A stretch of DNA of 64,000 bases from Auanema rhodensis (lineage: Eukaryota; Nematoda; Chromadorea; Rhabditida; Rhabditidae): positions 248,001-312,000 of the forward strand of contig CAXKVF010000075.1 in assembly GCA_964057225.1 (NCBI GenBank), given 5' to 3'. A program made the translations under genes and the position numbers. The notes under the pieces were generated by a model that worked only from the letters and a program-made list of their open reading frames with translations, was not told the DNA's origin and did not search any database. Shown piece by piece: positions 45,233-60,500 of this stretch. Within the stretch, counting starts at the first letter, position 1; each line of letters starts with the position of its first letter.

Positions 45233-48200
45233 CAAGTGCACATCACGTGTACATTTAATTAGCATAAATTAAAGTTCACGTAAATTTCAAAGTCATGGTT
45301 ACCATGAACCAATATCAATAAAATTTTGTTTTTAGACTAATATGGACATGGGGAATCTAATTTTGAAAACCGCATTTCTTTATATTTCACGTGAAGCGAG
45401 TTACATACCAAGTGCACATCACGTGTACATTTAATTAGCATAAATTAAAGTTCACGTAAATTTCAAAGTCGTGGTTACCATGCACCAATATCAATAAAAA
45501 TTTGTTTTTAGACTAATATGGACATGGGGAATCTAATTTTAAAAACCGCATCTCTTTTTCTTTCACGTGAAGCGAGTTACATACCAAGTGCACATCACGT
45601 GTACATTTAATTAGCATAAATTAAAGTTCACGTAAATTTCAAAGTCATGGTTACCATGCACCAATATCAATAAAAATTTGTTTTTAGACTAATATGGACA
45701 TGGGGAATCTAATTTTGAAAACCGCATCTCTTTATCTTTCACGTGAAGCGAGTTACATACCAAGTGCACATCACGTGTACATTTAATTAGCATAAATTAA
45801 AGTTCACGTAAATTTCAAAGTCATGGTTACCATGAACCAATATCAATAAAAATTTGTTTTTAGACTAATATGGACATGGGGAATCTAATTTTGAAAACCG
45901 CATCTCTTTATCTTTCACGTGAAGCGAGTTACATACCAAGTGCACATCACGTGTACATTTAATTAGCATAAATTAAAGTTCACGTAAATTTCAAAGTCAT
46001 GGTTACCATGCACCAATATCAATAAAAATTTGTTTTTAGACTAATATGGACATGGAGAATCTAATTTTGAAAACCGCATCTCTTTATCTTTCACGTGAAG
46101 CGAGTTACATACCAAGTGCACATCACGTGTACATTTAATTAGCATAAATTAAAGTTCACGTAAATTTCAAAGTCATGGTTACCATGCACCAATATCAATA
46201 AAAATTTGTTTTTAGACTAATATGGACATGGGGAATCTAATTTTGAAAACCGCATCTCTTTATCTTTCACGTGAAGCGAGTTACATACCAAGTGCACATC
46301 ACGTGTACATTTAATTAGCATAAATTAAAGTTCACGTAAATTTCAAAGTCATGGTTACCATGAACCAATATCAATAAAAATTTGTTTTCAGACTAATATG
46401 GACATGGGGAATCTAATTTTGAAAACCGCATTTCTTTATCTTTCACGTGAAGCGAGTTACATACCAAGTGCACATCACGTGTACATTTAATTAGCATAAA
46501 TTAAAGTTCACGTAAATTTCAAAGTCATGGTTACCATGAACCAATATCAATAAAAATTTGTTTTTAGACTAATATGGACATGGGGAATCTAATTTTGAAA
46601 ACCGCATCTCTTTATCTTTCACGTGAAGCGAGTTACATACCAAGTGCACATCACGTGTACATTTAATTAGCATAAATTAAAGTTCACGTAAATTTCAAAG
46701 TCATGGTTACCATGAACCAATATCAATAAAAATTTGTTTTTAGACTAATATGGACATGGGGAATCTAATTTTGAAAACCGCATCTCTTTATCTTTCACGT
46801 GAAGCGAGTTACATACCAAGTGCACATCACGTGTACATTTAATTAGCATAAATTAAAGTTCACGTAAATTTCAAAGTCATGGTTACCATGCACCAATATC
46901 AATAAAAATTTGTTTTTAGACTAATATGGACATGGAGAATCTAATTTTGAAAACCGCATCTCTTTATCTTTCACGTGAAGCGAGTTACATACCAAGTGCA
47001 CATCACGTGTACATTTAATTAGCATAAATTAAAGTTCACGTAAATTTCAAAGTCATGGTTACCATGCACCAATATCAATAAAAATTTGTTTTTAGACTAA
47101 TATGGACATGGGGAATCTAATTTTGAAAACCGCATCTCTTTATCTTTCACGTGAAGCGAGTTACATACCAAGTGCACATCACGTGTACATTTAATTAGCA
47201 TAAATTAAAGTTCACGTAAATTTCAAAGTCATGGTTACCATGAACCAATATCAATAAAAATTTGTTTTCAGACTAATATGGACATGGGGAATCTAATTTT
47301 GAAAACCGCATTTCTTTATCTTTCACGTGAAGCGAGTTACATACCAAGTGCACATCACGTGTACATTTAATTAGCATAAATTAAAGTTCACGTAAATTTC
47401 AAAGTCATGGTTACCATGAACCAATATCAATAAAAATTTGTTTTTAGACTAATATGGACATGGGGAATCTAATTTTGAAAACCGCATCTCTTTATCTTTC
47501 ACGTGAAGCGAGTTACATACCAAGTGCACATCACGTGTACATTTAATTAGCATAAATTAAAGTTCACGTAAATTTCAAAGTCATGGTTACCATGCACCAA
47601 TATCAATAAAAATTTGTTTTTAGACTAATATGGACATGGGGAATCTAATTTTGAAAACCGCATCTCTTTATCTTTCACGTGAAGCGAGTTACATACCAAG
47701 TGCACATCACGTGTACATTTAATTAGCATAAATTAAAGTTCACGTAAATTTCAAAGTCATGGTTACCATGCACCAATATCAATAAAAATTTGTTTTTAGA
47801 CTAATATGGACATGGGGAATCTAATTTTGAAAACCGCATCTCTTTATCTTTCACGTGAAGCAAGTTACATACCAAGTGCACATCACGTGTACATTTAATT
47901 AGCATAAATTAAAGTTCACGTAAATTTCAAAGTCATGGTTACCATGAACCAATATCAATAAAAATTTGTTTTCAGACTAATATGGACATGGGGAATCTAA
48001 TTTTGAAAACCGCATTTCTTTATCTTTCACGTGAAGCGAGTTACATACCAAGTGCACATCACGTGTACATTTAATTAGCATAAATTAAAGTTCACGTAAA
48101 TTTCAAAGTCATGGTTACCATGCACCAATATCAATAAAAATTTGTTTTTAGACTAATATGGACATGGGGAATCTAATTTTGAGAACCGCATCTCTTTATC

Positions 48201-51200
48201 TTTCACATGAAGCGAGTTACATACCAAGTGCACATCACGTGTACATTTAATTAGCATAAATTAAAGTTCACGTAAATTTCAAAGTCATGGTTACCATGAA
48301 GCAATATCAATAAAAATTTGTTTTTAGACTAATATGGACATGGGGAATCTAATTTTGAAAACCGCATCTCTTTATCTTTCACGTGAAGCGAGTTACATAC
48401 CAAGTGCACATCACGTGTACATTTAATTAGCATAAATTAAAGTTCACGTAAATTTCAAAGTCATGGTTACCATGAACCAATATCAATAAAAATTTGTTTT
48501 TAGACTAATATGGACATGGGGAATCTAATTTTGAAAACCGCATTTCTTTATCTTTCACGTGAAGCGAGTTACATACCAAGTGCACATCACGTGTACATTT
48601 AATTAGCATAAATTAAAGTTCACGTAAAATTCAAAGTCATGGTTACCATGAACCAATATCAATAAAAATTTGTTTTTAGACTAATATGGACATGGGGAAT
48701 CTAATTTTGAAAACCGCATCTCTTTATCTTTCACGTGAAGCGAGTTACATACCAAGTGCACATCACGTGTACATTTAATTAGCATTAATTAAAGTTCACG
48801 TAAATTTCAAAGTCATGGTTACCATGAACCAATATCAATAAAAATTTGTTTTTAGACTAATATGGACATGGGGAATCTACTTTTGAAAACCGCATCTCTT
48901 TATCTTTCACGTGAAGCGAGTTACATACCAAGTGCACATCACGTGTACATTTAATTAGCATAAATTAAAGTTCACGTAAAATTCAAAGTCATGGTTACCA
49001 TGAACCAATATCAATAAAAATTTGTTTTTAGACTAATATGGACATGGGGAATCTAATTTTGAAAACCGCATCTCTTTATCTTTCACGTGAAGCGAGTTAC
49101 ATACCAAGTGCACATCACGTGTACATTTAATTAGCATAAATTAAAGTTCACGTATATTTCAAAGTCATGGTTACCATGAACTAATATCAATAAAAATTTG
49201 TTTTTAGACTAATATGGACATGGGGAATCTAATTTTGAAAACCGCATCTCTTTATCTTTCACGTGAAGCGAGTTACATACCAAGTGCACATCACGTGTAC
49301 ATTTAATTAGCATAAATTAAAGTTCACGTAAATTTCAAAGTCATGGTTACCATGAAGCAATATCAATAAAAATTTGTTTTTAGACTAATATGGACATGGG
49401 GAATCTAATTTTGAAAACCGCATCTCTTTATCTTTCACGTGAAGCGAGTTACATACCAAGTGCACATCACGTGTACATTTAATTAGCATAAATTAAAGTT
49501 CACGTAAATTTCAAAGTCATGGTTACCATGAACCAATATCAATAAAAATTTGTTTTTAGACTAATATGGACATGGGGAATCTAATTTTGAAAACCGCATT
49601 TCTTTATCTTTCACGTGAAGCGAGTTACATACCAAGTGCACATCACGTGTACATTTAATTAGCATAAATTAAAGTTCACGTAAAATTCAAAGTCATGGTT
49701 ACCATGAACCAATATCAATAAAAATTTGTTTTTAGACTAATATGGACATGGGGAATCTAATTTTGAAAACCGCATCTCTTTATCTTTCACGTGAAGCGAG
49801 TTACATACCAAGTGCACATCACGTGTACATTTAATTAGCATTAATTAAAGTTCACGTAAATTTCAAAGTCATGGTTACCATGAACCAATATCAATAAAAA
49901 TTTGTTTTTAGACTAATATGGACATGGGGAATCTACTTTTGAAAACCGCATCTCTTTATCTTTCACGTGAAGCGAGTTACATACCAAGTGCACATCACGT
50001 GTACATTTAATTAGCATAAATTAAAGTTCACGTAAAATTCAAAGTCATGGTTACCATGAACCAATATCAATAAAAATTTGTTTTTAGACTAATATGGACA
50101 TGGGGAATCTAATTTTGAAAACCGCATCTCTTTATCTTTCACGTGAAGCGAGTTACATACCAAGTGCACATCACGTGTACATTTAATTAGCATAAATTAA
50201 AGTTCACGTATATTTCAAAGTCATGGTTACCATGAACTAATATCAATAAAAATTTGTTTTTAGACTAATATGGACATGGGGAATCTAATTTTGAAAACCG
50301 CATCTCTTTATCTTTCACGTGAAGCGAGTTACATACCAAGTGCACATCACGTGTACATTTAATTAGCATAAATTAAAGTTCACGTAAATTTCAAAGTCAT
50401 GGTTACCATGAAGCAATATCAATAAAAATTTGTTTTTAGACTAATATGGACATGGGGAATCTAATTTTGAAAACCGCATCTCTTTATCTTTCACGTGAAG
50501 CGAGTTACATACCAAGTGCACATCACGTGTACATTTAATTAGCATAAATTAAAGTTCACGTAAATTTCAAAGTCATGGTTACCATGCACCAATATCAATA
50601 AAAATTTGTTTTTAGACTAATATGGACATGGGGAATCTAATTTTGAGAACCGCATCTCTTTATCTTTCACGTGAAGCGAGTTACATACCAAGTGCACATC
50701 ACGTGTACATTTAATTAGCATAAATTAAAGTTCACGTAAATTTCAAAGTCATGGTTACCATGAAGCAATATCAATAAAAATTTGTTTTTAGACTAATATG
50801 GACATGGGGAATCTAATTTTGAAAACCGCATCTCTTTATCTTTCACGTGAAGCGAGTTACATACCAAGTGCACATCACGTGTACATTTAATTAGCATAAA
50901 TTAAAGTTCACGTAAATTTCAAAGTCATGGTTACCATGAACCAATATCAATAAAAATTTGTTTTTAGACTAATATGGACATGGGGAATCTAATTTTGAAA
51001 ACCGCATCTCTTTATCTTTCACGTGAAGCGAGTTACATACCAAGTGCACATCACGTGTACATTTAATTAGCATAAATTAAAGTTCACGTAAATTTCAAAG
51101 TCATGGTTACCATGAACCAATATCAATAAAAATTTGTTTTTAGACTAATATGGACATGGGGAATCTAATTTTGAAAACCGCATTTCTTTATATTTCACGT

Positions 51201-54200
51201 GAAGCGAGTTACATACCAAGTGCACATCACGTGTACATTTAATTAGCATAAATTAAAGTTCACGTAAATTTCAAAGTCATGGTTACCATGCACCAATATC
51301 AATAAAAATTTGTTTTTAGACTAATATGGACATGGGGAATCTAATTTTGAAAACCGCATTTCTTTATATTTCACGTGAAGCGAGTTACATACCAAGTGCA
51401 CATCACGTGTACATTTAATTAGCATAAATTAAAGTTCACGTAAATTTCAAAGTCATGGTTACCATGAACCAATATCAATAAAATTTTGTTTTTAGACTAA
51501 TATGGACATGGGGAATCTAATTTTGAAAACCGCATTTCTTTATATTTCACGTGAAGCGAGTTACATACCAAGTGCACATCACGTGTACATTTAATTAGCA
51601 TAAATTAAAGTTCACGTAAATTTCAAAGTCATGGTTACCATGCACCAATATCAATAAAAATTTGTTTTTAGACTAATATGGACATGGGGAATCTAATTTT
51701 AAAAACCGCATCTCTTTTTCTTTCACGTGAAGCGAGTTACATACCAAGTGCACATCACGTGTACATTTAATTAGCATAAATTAAAGTTCACGTAAATTTC
51801 AAAGTCATGGTTACCATGCACCAATATCAATAAAAATTTGTTTTTAGACTAATATGGACATGGGGAATCTAATTTTGAAAACCGCATCTCTTTATCTTTC
51901 ACGTGAAGCGAGTTACATACCAAGTGCACATCACGTGTACATTTAATTAGCATAAATTAAAGTTCACGTAAATTTCAAAGTCATGGTTACCATGAACCAA
52001 TATCAATAAAAATTTGTTTTTAGACTAATATGGACATGGGGAATCTAATTTTGAAAACCGCATCTCTTTATCTTTCACGTGAAGCGAGTTACATACCAAG
52101 TGCACATCACGTGTACATTTAATTAGCATAAATTAAAGTTCACGTAAATTTCAAAGTCATGGTTACCATGCACCAATATCAATAAAAATTTGTTTTTAGA
52201 CTAATATGGACATGGAGAATCTAATTTTGAAAACCGCATCTCTTTATCTTTCACGTGAAGCGAGTTACATACCAAGTGCACATCACGTGTACATTTAATT
52301 AGCATAAATTAAAGTTCACGTAAATTTCAAAGTCATGGTTACCATGCACCAATATCAATAAAAATTTGTTTTTAGACTAATATGGACATGGGGAATCTAA
52401 TTTTGAAAACCGCATCTCTTTATCTTTCACGTGAAGCGAGTTACATACCAAGTGCACATCACGTGTACATTTAATTAGCATAAATTAAAGTTCACGTAAA
52501 TTTCAAAGTCATGGTTACCATGCACCAATATCAATAAAAATTTGTTTTCAGACTAATATGGACATGGGGAATCTAATTTTGAAAACCGCATTTCTTTATC
52601 TTTCACGTGAAGCGAGTTACATACCAAGTGCACATCACGTGTACATTTAATTAGCATAAATTAAAGTTCACGTAAATTTCAAAGTCATGGTTACCATGAA
52701 CCAATATCAATAAAAATTTGTTTTTAGACTAATATGGACATGGGGAATCTAATTTTGAAAACCGCATCTCTTTATCTTTCACGTGAAGCGAGTTACATAC
52801 CAAGTGCACATCACGTGTACATTTAATTAGCATAAATTAAAGTTCACGTAAATTTCAAAGTCATGGTTACCATGCACCAATATCAATAAAAATTTGTTTT
52901 TAGACTAATATGGACATGGGGAATCTAATTTTGAAAACCGCATCTCTTTATCTTTCACGTGAAGCGAGTTACATACCAAGTGCACATCACGTGTACATTT
53001 AATTAGCATAAATTAAAGTTCACGTAAATTTCAAAGTCATGGTTACCATGAACCAATATCAATAAAAATTTGTTTTTAGACTAATATGGACATGGGGAAT
53101 CTAATTTTGAAAACCGCATCTCTTTATCTTTCACGTGAAGCGAGTTACATACCAAGTGCACATCACGTGTACATTTAATTAGCATAAATTAAAGTTCACG
53201 TAAATTTCAAAGTCATGGTTACCATGCACCAATATCAATAAAAATTTGTTTTTAGACTAATATGGACATGGAGAATCTAATTTTGAAAACCGCATCTCTT
53301 TATCTTTCACGTGAAGCGAGTTACATACCAAGTGCACATCACGTGTACATTTAATTAGCATAAATTAAAGTTCACGTAAATTTCAAAGTCATGGTTACCA
53401 TGCACCAATATCAATAAAAATTTGTTTTTAGACTAATATGGACATGGGGAATCTAATTTTGAAAACCGCATCTCTTTATCTTTCACGTGAAGCGAGTTAC
53501 ATACCAAGTGCACATCACGTGTACATTTAATTAGCATAAATTAAAGTTCACGTAAATTTCAAAGTCATGGTTACCATGAACCAATATCAATAAAAATTTG
53601 TTTTCAGACTAATATGGACATGGGGAATCTAATTTTGAAAACCGCATTTCTTTATCTTTCACGTGAAGCGAGTTACATACCAAGTGCACATCACGTGTAC
53701 ATTTAATTAGCATAAATTAAAGTTCACGTAAATTTCAAAGTCATGGTTACCATGAACCAATATCAATAAAAATTTGTTTTTAGACTAATATGGACATGGG
53801 GAATCTAATTTTGAAAACCGCATCTCTTTATCTTTCACGTGAAGCGAGTTACATACCAAGTGCACATCACGTGTACATTTAATTAGCATAAATTAAAGTT
53901 CACGTAAATTTCAAAGTCATGGTTACCATGAAGCAATATCAATAAAAATTTGTTTTTAGACTAATATGGACATGGGGAATCTAATTTTGAAAACCGCATC
54001 TCTTTATCTTTCACGTGAAGCGAGTTACATACCAAGTGCACATCACGTGTACATTTAATTAGCATAAATTAAAGTTCACGTAAATTTCAAAGTCATGGTT
54101 ACCATGCACCAATATCAATAAAAATTTGTTTTTAGACTAATATGGACATGGAGAATCTAATTTTGAAAACCGCATCTCTTTATCTTTCACGTGAAGCGAG

Positions 54201-57024
54201 TTACATACCAAGTGCACATCACGTGTACATTTAATTAGCATAAATTAAAGTTCACGTAAATTTCAAAGTCATGGTTACCATGCACCAATATCAATAAAAA
54301 TTTGTTTTTAGACTAATATGGACATGGGGAATCTAATTTTGAAAACCGCATCTCTTTATCTTTCACGTGAAGCGAGTTACATACCAAGTGCACATCACGT
54401 GTACATTTAATTAGCATAAATTAAAGTTCACGTAAATTTCAAAGTCATGGTTACCATGAACCAATATCAATAAAAATTTGTTTTCAGACTAATATGGACA
54501 TGGGGAATCTAATTTTGAAAACCGCATTTCTTTATCTTTCACGTGAAGCGAGTTACATACCAAGTGCACATCACGTGTACATTTAATTAGCATAAATTAA
54601 AGTTCACGTAAATTTCAAAGTCATGGTTACCATGAACCAATATCAATAAAAATTTGTTTTTAGACTAATATGGACATGGGGAATCTAATTTTGAAAACCG
54701 CATCTCTTTATCTTTCACGTGAAGCGAGTTACATACCAAGTGCACATCACGTGTACATTTAATTAGCATAAATTAAAGTTCACGTAAATTTCAAAGTCAT
54801 GGTTACCATGCACCAATATCAATAAAAATTTGTTTTTAGACTAATATGGACATGGGGAATCTAATTTTGAAAAGCGCATCTCTTTATCTTTCACGTGAAG
54901 CGAGTTACATACCAAGTGCACATCACGTGTACATTTAATTAGCATAAATTAAAGTTCACGTAAATTTCAAAGTCATGGTTACCATGCACCAATATCAATA
55001 AAAATTTGTTTTTAGACTAATATGGACATGGGGAATCTAATTTTGAAAACCGCATCTCTTTATCTTTCACGTGAAGCAAGTTACATACCAAGTGCACATC
55101 ACGTGTACATTTAATTAGCATAAATTAAAGTTCACGTAAATTTCAAAGTCATGGTTACCATGAACCAATATCAATAAAAATTTGTTTTCAGACTAATATG
55201 GACATGGGGAATCTAATTTTGAAAACCGCATTTCTTTATCTTTCACGTGAAGCGAGTTACATACCAAGTGCACATCACGTGTACATTTAATTAGCATAAA
55301 TTAAAGTTCACGTAAATTTCAAAGTCATGGTTACCATGCACCAATATCAATAAAAATTTGTTTTTAGACTAATATGGACATGGGGAATCTAATTTTGAGA
55401 ACCGCATCTCTTTATCTTTCACATGAAGCGAGTTACATACCAAGTGCACATCACGTGTACATTTAATTAGCATAAATTAAAGTTCACGTAAATTTCAAAG
55501 TCATGGTTACCATGAAGCAATATCAATAAAAATTTGTTTTTAGACTAATATGGACATGGGGAATCTAATTTTGAAAACCGCATCTCTTTATCTTTCACGT
55601 GAAGCGAGTTACATACCAAGTGCACATCACGTGTACATTTAATTAGCATAAATTAAAGTTCACGTAAATTTCAAAGTCATGGTTACCATGAACCAATATC
55701 AATAAAAATTTGTTTTTAGACTAATATGGACATGGGGAATCTAATTTTGAAAACCGCATTTCTTTATCTTTCACGTGAAGCGAGTTACATACCAAGTGCA
55801 CATCACGTGTACATTTAATTAGCATAAATTAAAGTTCACGTAAAATTCAAAGTCATGGTTACCATGAACCAATATCAATAAAAATTTGTTTTTAGACTAA
55901 TATGGACATGGGGAATCTAATTTTGAAAACCGCATCTCTTTATCTTTCACGTGAAGCGAGTTACATACCAAGTGCACATCACGTGTACATTTAATTAGCA
56001 TTAATTAAAGTTCACGTAAATTTCAAAGTCATGGTTACCATGAACCAATATCAATAAAAATTTGTTTTTAGACTAATATGGACATGGGGAATCTACTTTT
56101 GAAAACCGCATCTCTTTATCTTTCACGTGAAGCGAGTTACATACCAAGTGCACATCACGTGTACATTTAATTAGCATAAATTAAATTTCACGTAAAATTC
56201 AAAGTCATGGTTACCATGAACCAATATCAATAAAAATTTGTTTTTAGACTAATATGGACATGGGGAATCTAATTTTGAAAACCGCATCTCTTTATCTTTC
56301 ACGTGAAGCGAGTTACATACCAAGTGCACATCACGTGTACATTTAATTAGCATAAATTAAAGTTCACGTATATTTCAAAGTCATGGTTACCATGAACTAA
56401 TATCAATAAAAATTTGTTTTTAGACTAATATGGACATGGGGAATCTAATTTTGGAAACCGCATCTCTTTATCTTTCACGTGAAGCGAGTTACATACCAAG
56501 TGCACATCACGTGTACATTTAATTAGCATAAATTAAAGTTCACGTAAATTTCAAAGTCATGGTTACCATGAAGCAATATCAATAAAAATTTGTTTTTAGA
56601 CTAATATGGACATGGGGAATCTAATTTTGAAAACCGCATCTCTTTATCTTTCACGTGAAGCGAGTTACATACCAAGTGCACATCACGTGTACATTTAATT
56701 AGCATAAATTAAAGTTCACGTAAATTTCAAAGTCATGGTTACCATGCACCAATATCAATAAAAATTTGTTTTTAGACTAATATGGACATGGGGAATCTAA
56801 TTTTGAGAACCGCATCTCTTTATCTTTCACGTGAAGCGAGTTACATACCAAGTGCACATCACGTGTACATTTAATTAGCATAAATTAAAGTTCACGTAAA
56901 TTTCAAAGTCATGGTTACCATGAAGCAATATCAATAAAAATTTGTTTTTAGACTAATATGGACATGGGGAATCTAATTTTGAAAACCGCATCTCTTTATC
57001 TTTCACGTGAAGCGAGTTACATAC
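45233..57024. repeat. About 35-monomer (about 6.2 kb) segmental duplication, later edited
   Basis: Monomers 258-263 (from 45233) match 293-298 (from 51393), and 282-289 match 317-324, both at an offset of 35 units (6160 bp). In between, monomers 267-281 match 308-322 at an offset of 41 units. The difference of six units is explained by the extra local 6-monomer duplication at 48401-50512. Shared rare marks include AATAAAATTTTG, TATATTTC, GACATGGAGAAT, TTTTCAGACT, a unit with TTTTGAGAAC and CACATG (274 and 315), and CGTATATTTC. Several 5-unit expansions lie inside. Confidence 0.82.
48401..50512. repeat. 6-monomer tandem duplication (1056 bp each)
   Basis: Monomers 276-281 and 282-287 share six unit types in the same order: CGCATTTC, TAAAATTC, CATTAATT with CTACTTTTG, TAAAATTC, CGTATATTTC with AACT, and AAGC. 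A third, slightly diverged copy lies at monomers 317-322 (55617-56672). It has the private changes AAATTTCACG and TTTTGGAAAC, so the tandem pair arose from one member of the larger duplication. Confidence 0.88.
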
Positions 57025-57552
57025 CAAGTGCACATCACGTGTACATTTAATTAGCATAAATTAAAGTTCACGTAAATTTCAAAGTCATGGTTACCATGAA
57101 CCAATATCAATAAAAATTTGTTTTTAGACTAATATGGACATGGGGAATCTAATTTTGAAAACCGCATTTCTTTATCTTTCACGTGAAGCGAGTTACATAC
57201 CAAGTGCACATCACGTGTACATTTAATTAGCATAAATTAAAGTTCACGTAAAATTCAAAGTCATGGTTACCATGAAGCAATATCAATAAAAATTTGTTTT
57301 TAGACTAATATGGACATGGGGAATCTAATTTTGAAAACCGCATCTCTTCATCTTTCACGTGAAGCGAGTTACATACCAAGTGCACATCACGTGTACATTT
57401 AATTAGCATAAATTAAAGTTCACGTAAATTTCAAAGTCATGGTTACCATGAACCAATATCAATAAAAATTTGTTTTTAGACTAATATGGACATGGGGAAT
57501 CTAATTTTGAAAACCGCATCTCTTTATCTTTCACGTGAAGCAAGTTACATAC

Positions 57553-60500
57553 CAAGTGCACATCACGTGTACATTTAATTAGCATAAATTAAAGTTCACG
57601 TAAATTTCAAAGTCATGGTTACCATGAACCAATATCAATAAAAATTTGTTTTTAGACTAATATGGACATGGGGAATCTAATTTTGAAAACCGCATCTCTT
57701 TATCTTTCACGTGAAGCAAGTTACATACCAAGTGCACATCACGTGTACATTTAATTAGCATAAATTAAAGTTCACGTAAATTTCAAAGTCATGGTTACCA
57801 TGAACCAATATCAATAAAAATTTGTTTTCAGACTAATATGGACATGGGGAATCTAATTTTGAAAACCGCATTTCTTTATCTTTCACGTGAAGCGAGTTAC
57901 ATACCAAGTGCACATCACGTGTACATTTAATTAGCATAAATTAAAGTTCACGTAAATTTCAAAGTCATGGTTACCATGCACCAATATCAATAAAAATTTG
58001 TTTTTAGACTAATATGGACATGGGGAATCTAATTTTGAGAACCGCATCTCTTTATCTTTCACGTGAAGCGAGTTACATACCAAGTGCACATCACGTGTAC
58101 ATTTAATTAGCATAAATTAAAGTTCACGTAAATTTCAAAGTCATGGTTACCATGAAGCAATATCAATAAAAATTTGTTTTTAGACTAATATGGACATGGG
58201 GAATCTAATTTTGAAAACCGCATCTCTTCATCTTTCACGTGAAGCGAGTTACATACCAAGTGCACATCACGTGTACATTTAATTAGCATAAATTAAAGTT
58301 CACGTAAATTTCAAAGTCATGGTTACCATGAACCAATATCAATAAAAATTTGTTTTTAGACTAATATGGACATGGGGAATCTAATTTTGAAAACCGCATC
58401 TCTTTATCTTTCACGTGAAGCGAGTTACATACCAAGTGCACATCACGTGTACATTTAATTAGCATAAATTAAAGTTCACGTAAATTTCAAAGTCATGGTT
58501 ACCATGCACCAATATCAATAAAAATTTGTTTTTAGACTAATATGGACATGGGGAATCTAATTTTGAAAACCGCATCTCTTTATCTTTCACGTGAAGCAAG
58601 TTACATACCAAGTGCACATCACGTGTACATTTAATTAGCATAAATTAAAGTTCACGTAAATTTCAAAGTCATGGTTACCATGAACCAATATCAATAAAAA
58701 TTTGTTTTCAGACTAATATGGACATGGGGAATCTAATTTTGAAAACCGCATTTCTTTATCTTTCACGTGAAGCGAGTTACATACCAAGTGCACATCACGT
58801 GTACATTTAATTAGCATAAATTAAAGTTCACGTAAATTTCAAAGTCATGGTTACCATGCACCAATATCAATAAAAATTTGTTTTTAGACTAATATGGACA
58901 TGGGGAATCTAATTTTGAGAACCGCATCTCTTTATCTTTCACGTGAAGCGAGTTACATACCAAGTGCACATCACGTGTACATTTAATTAGCATAAATTAA
59001 AGTTCACGTAAAATTCAAAGTCATGGTTACCATGAACCAATATCAATAAAAATTTGTTTTTAGACTAATATGGACATGGGGAATCTAATTTTGAAAACCG
59101 CATCTCTTTATCTTTCACGTGAAGCGAGTTACATACCAAGTGCACATCACGTGTACATTTAATTAGCATTAATTAAAGTTCACGTAAATTTCAAAGTCAT
59201 GGTTACCATGAACCAATATCAATAAAAATTTGTTTTTAGACTAATATGGACATGGGGAATCTACTTTTGAAAACCGCATCTCTTTATCTTTCACGTGAAG
59301 CGAGTTACATACCAAGTGCACATCACGTGTACATTTAATTAGCATAAATTAAAGTTCACGTAAATTTCAAAGTCATGGTTACCATGCACCAATATCAATA
59401 AAAATTTGTTTTTAGACTAATATGGACATGGGGAATCTAATTTTGAAAACCGCATCTCTTTATCTTTCACGTGAAGCAAGTTACATACCAAGTGCACATC
59501 ACGTGTACATTTAATTAGCATAAATTAAAGTTCACGTAAATTTCAAAGTCATGGTTACCATGAACCAATATCAATAAAAATTTGTTTTCAGACTAATATG
59601 GACATGGGGAATCTAATTTTGAAAACCGCATTTCTTTATCTTTCACGTGAAGCGAGTTACATACCAAGTGCACATCACGTGTACATTTAATTAGCATAAA
59701 TTAAAGTTCACGTAAATTTCAAAGTCATGGTTACCATGCACCAATATCAATAAAAATTTGTTTTTAGACTAATATGGACATGGGGAATCTAATTTTGAGA
59801 ACCGCATCTCTTTATCTTTCACGTGAAGCGAGTTACATACCAAGTGCACATCACGTGTACATTTAATTAGCATAAATTAAAGTTCACGTAAAATTCAAAG
59901 TCATGGTTACCATGAACCAATATCAATAAAAATTTGTTTTTAGACTAATATGGACATGGGGAATCTAATTTTGAAAACCGCATCTCTTTATCTTTCACGT
60001 GAAGCGAGTTACATACCAAGTGCACATCACGTGTACATTTAATTAGCATTAATTAAAGTTCACGTAAATTTCAAAGTCATGGTTACCATGAACCAATATC
60101 AATAAAAATTTGTTTTTAGACTAATATGGACATGGGGAATCTACTTTTGAAAACCGCATCTCTTTATCTTTCACGTGAAGCGAGTTACATACCAAGTGCA
60201 CATCACGTGTACATTTAATTAGCATAAATTAAAGTTCACGTAAATTTCAAAGTCATGGTTACCATGCACCAATATCAATAAAAATTTGTTTTTAGACTAA
60301 TATGGACATGGGGAATCTAATTTTGAAAACCGCATCTCTTTATCTTTCACGTGAAGCAAGTTACATACCAAGTGCACATCACGTGTACATTTAATTAGCA
60401 TAAATTAAAGTTCACGTAAATTTCAAAGTCATGGTTACCATGAACCAATATCAATAAAAATTTGTTTTCAGACTAATATGGACATGGGGAATCTAATTTT

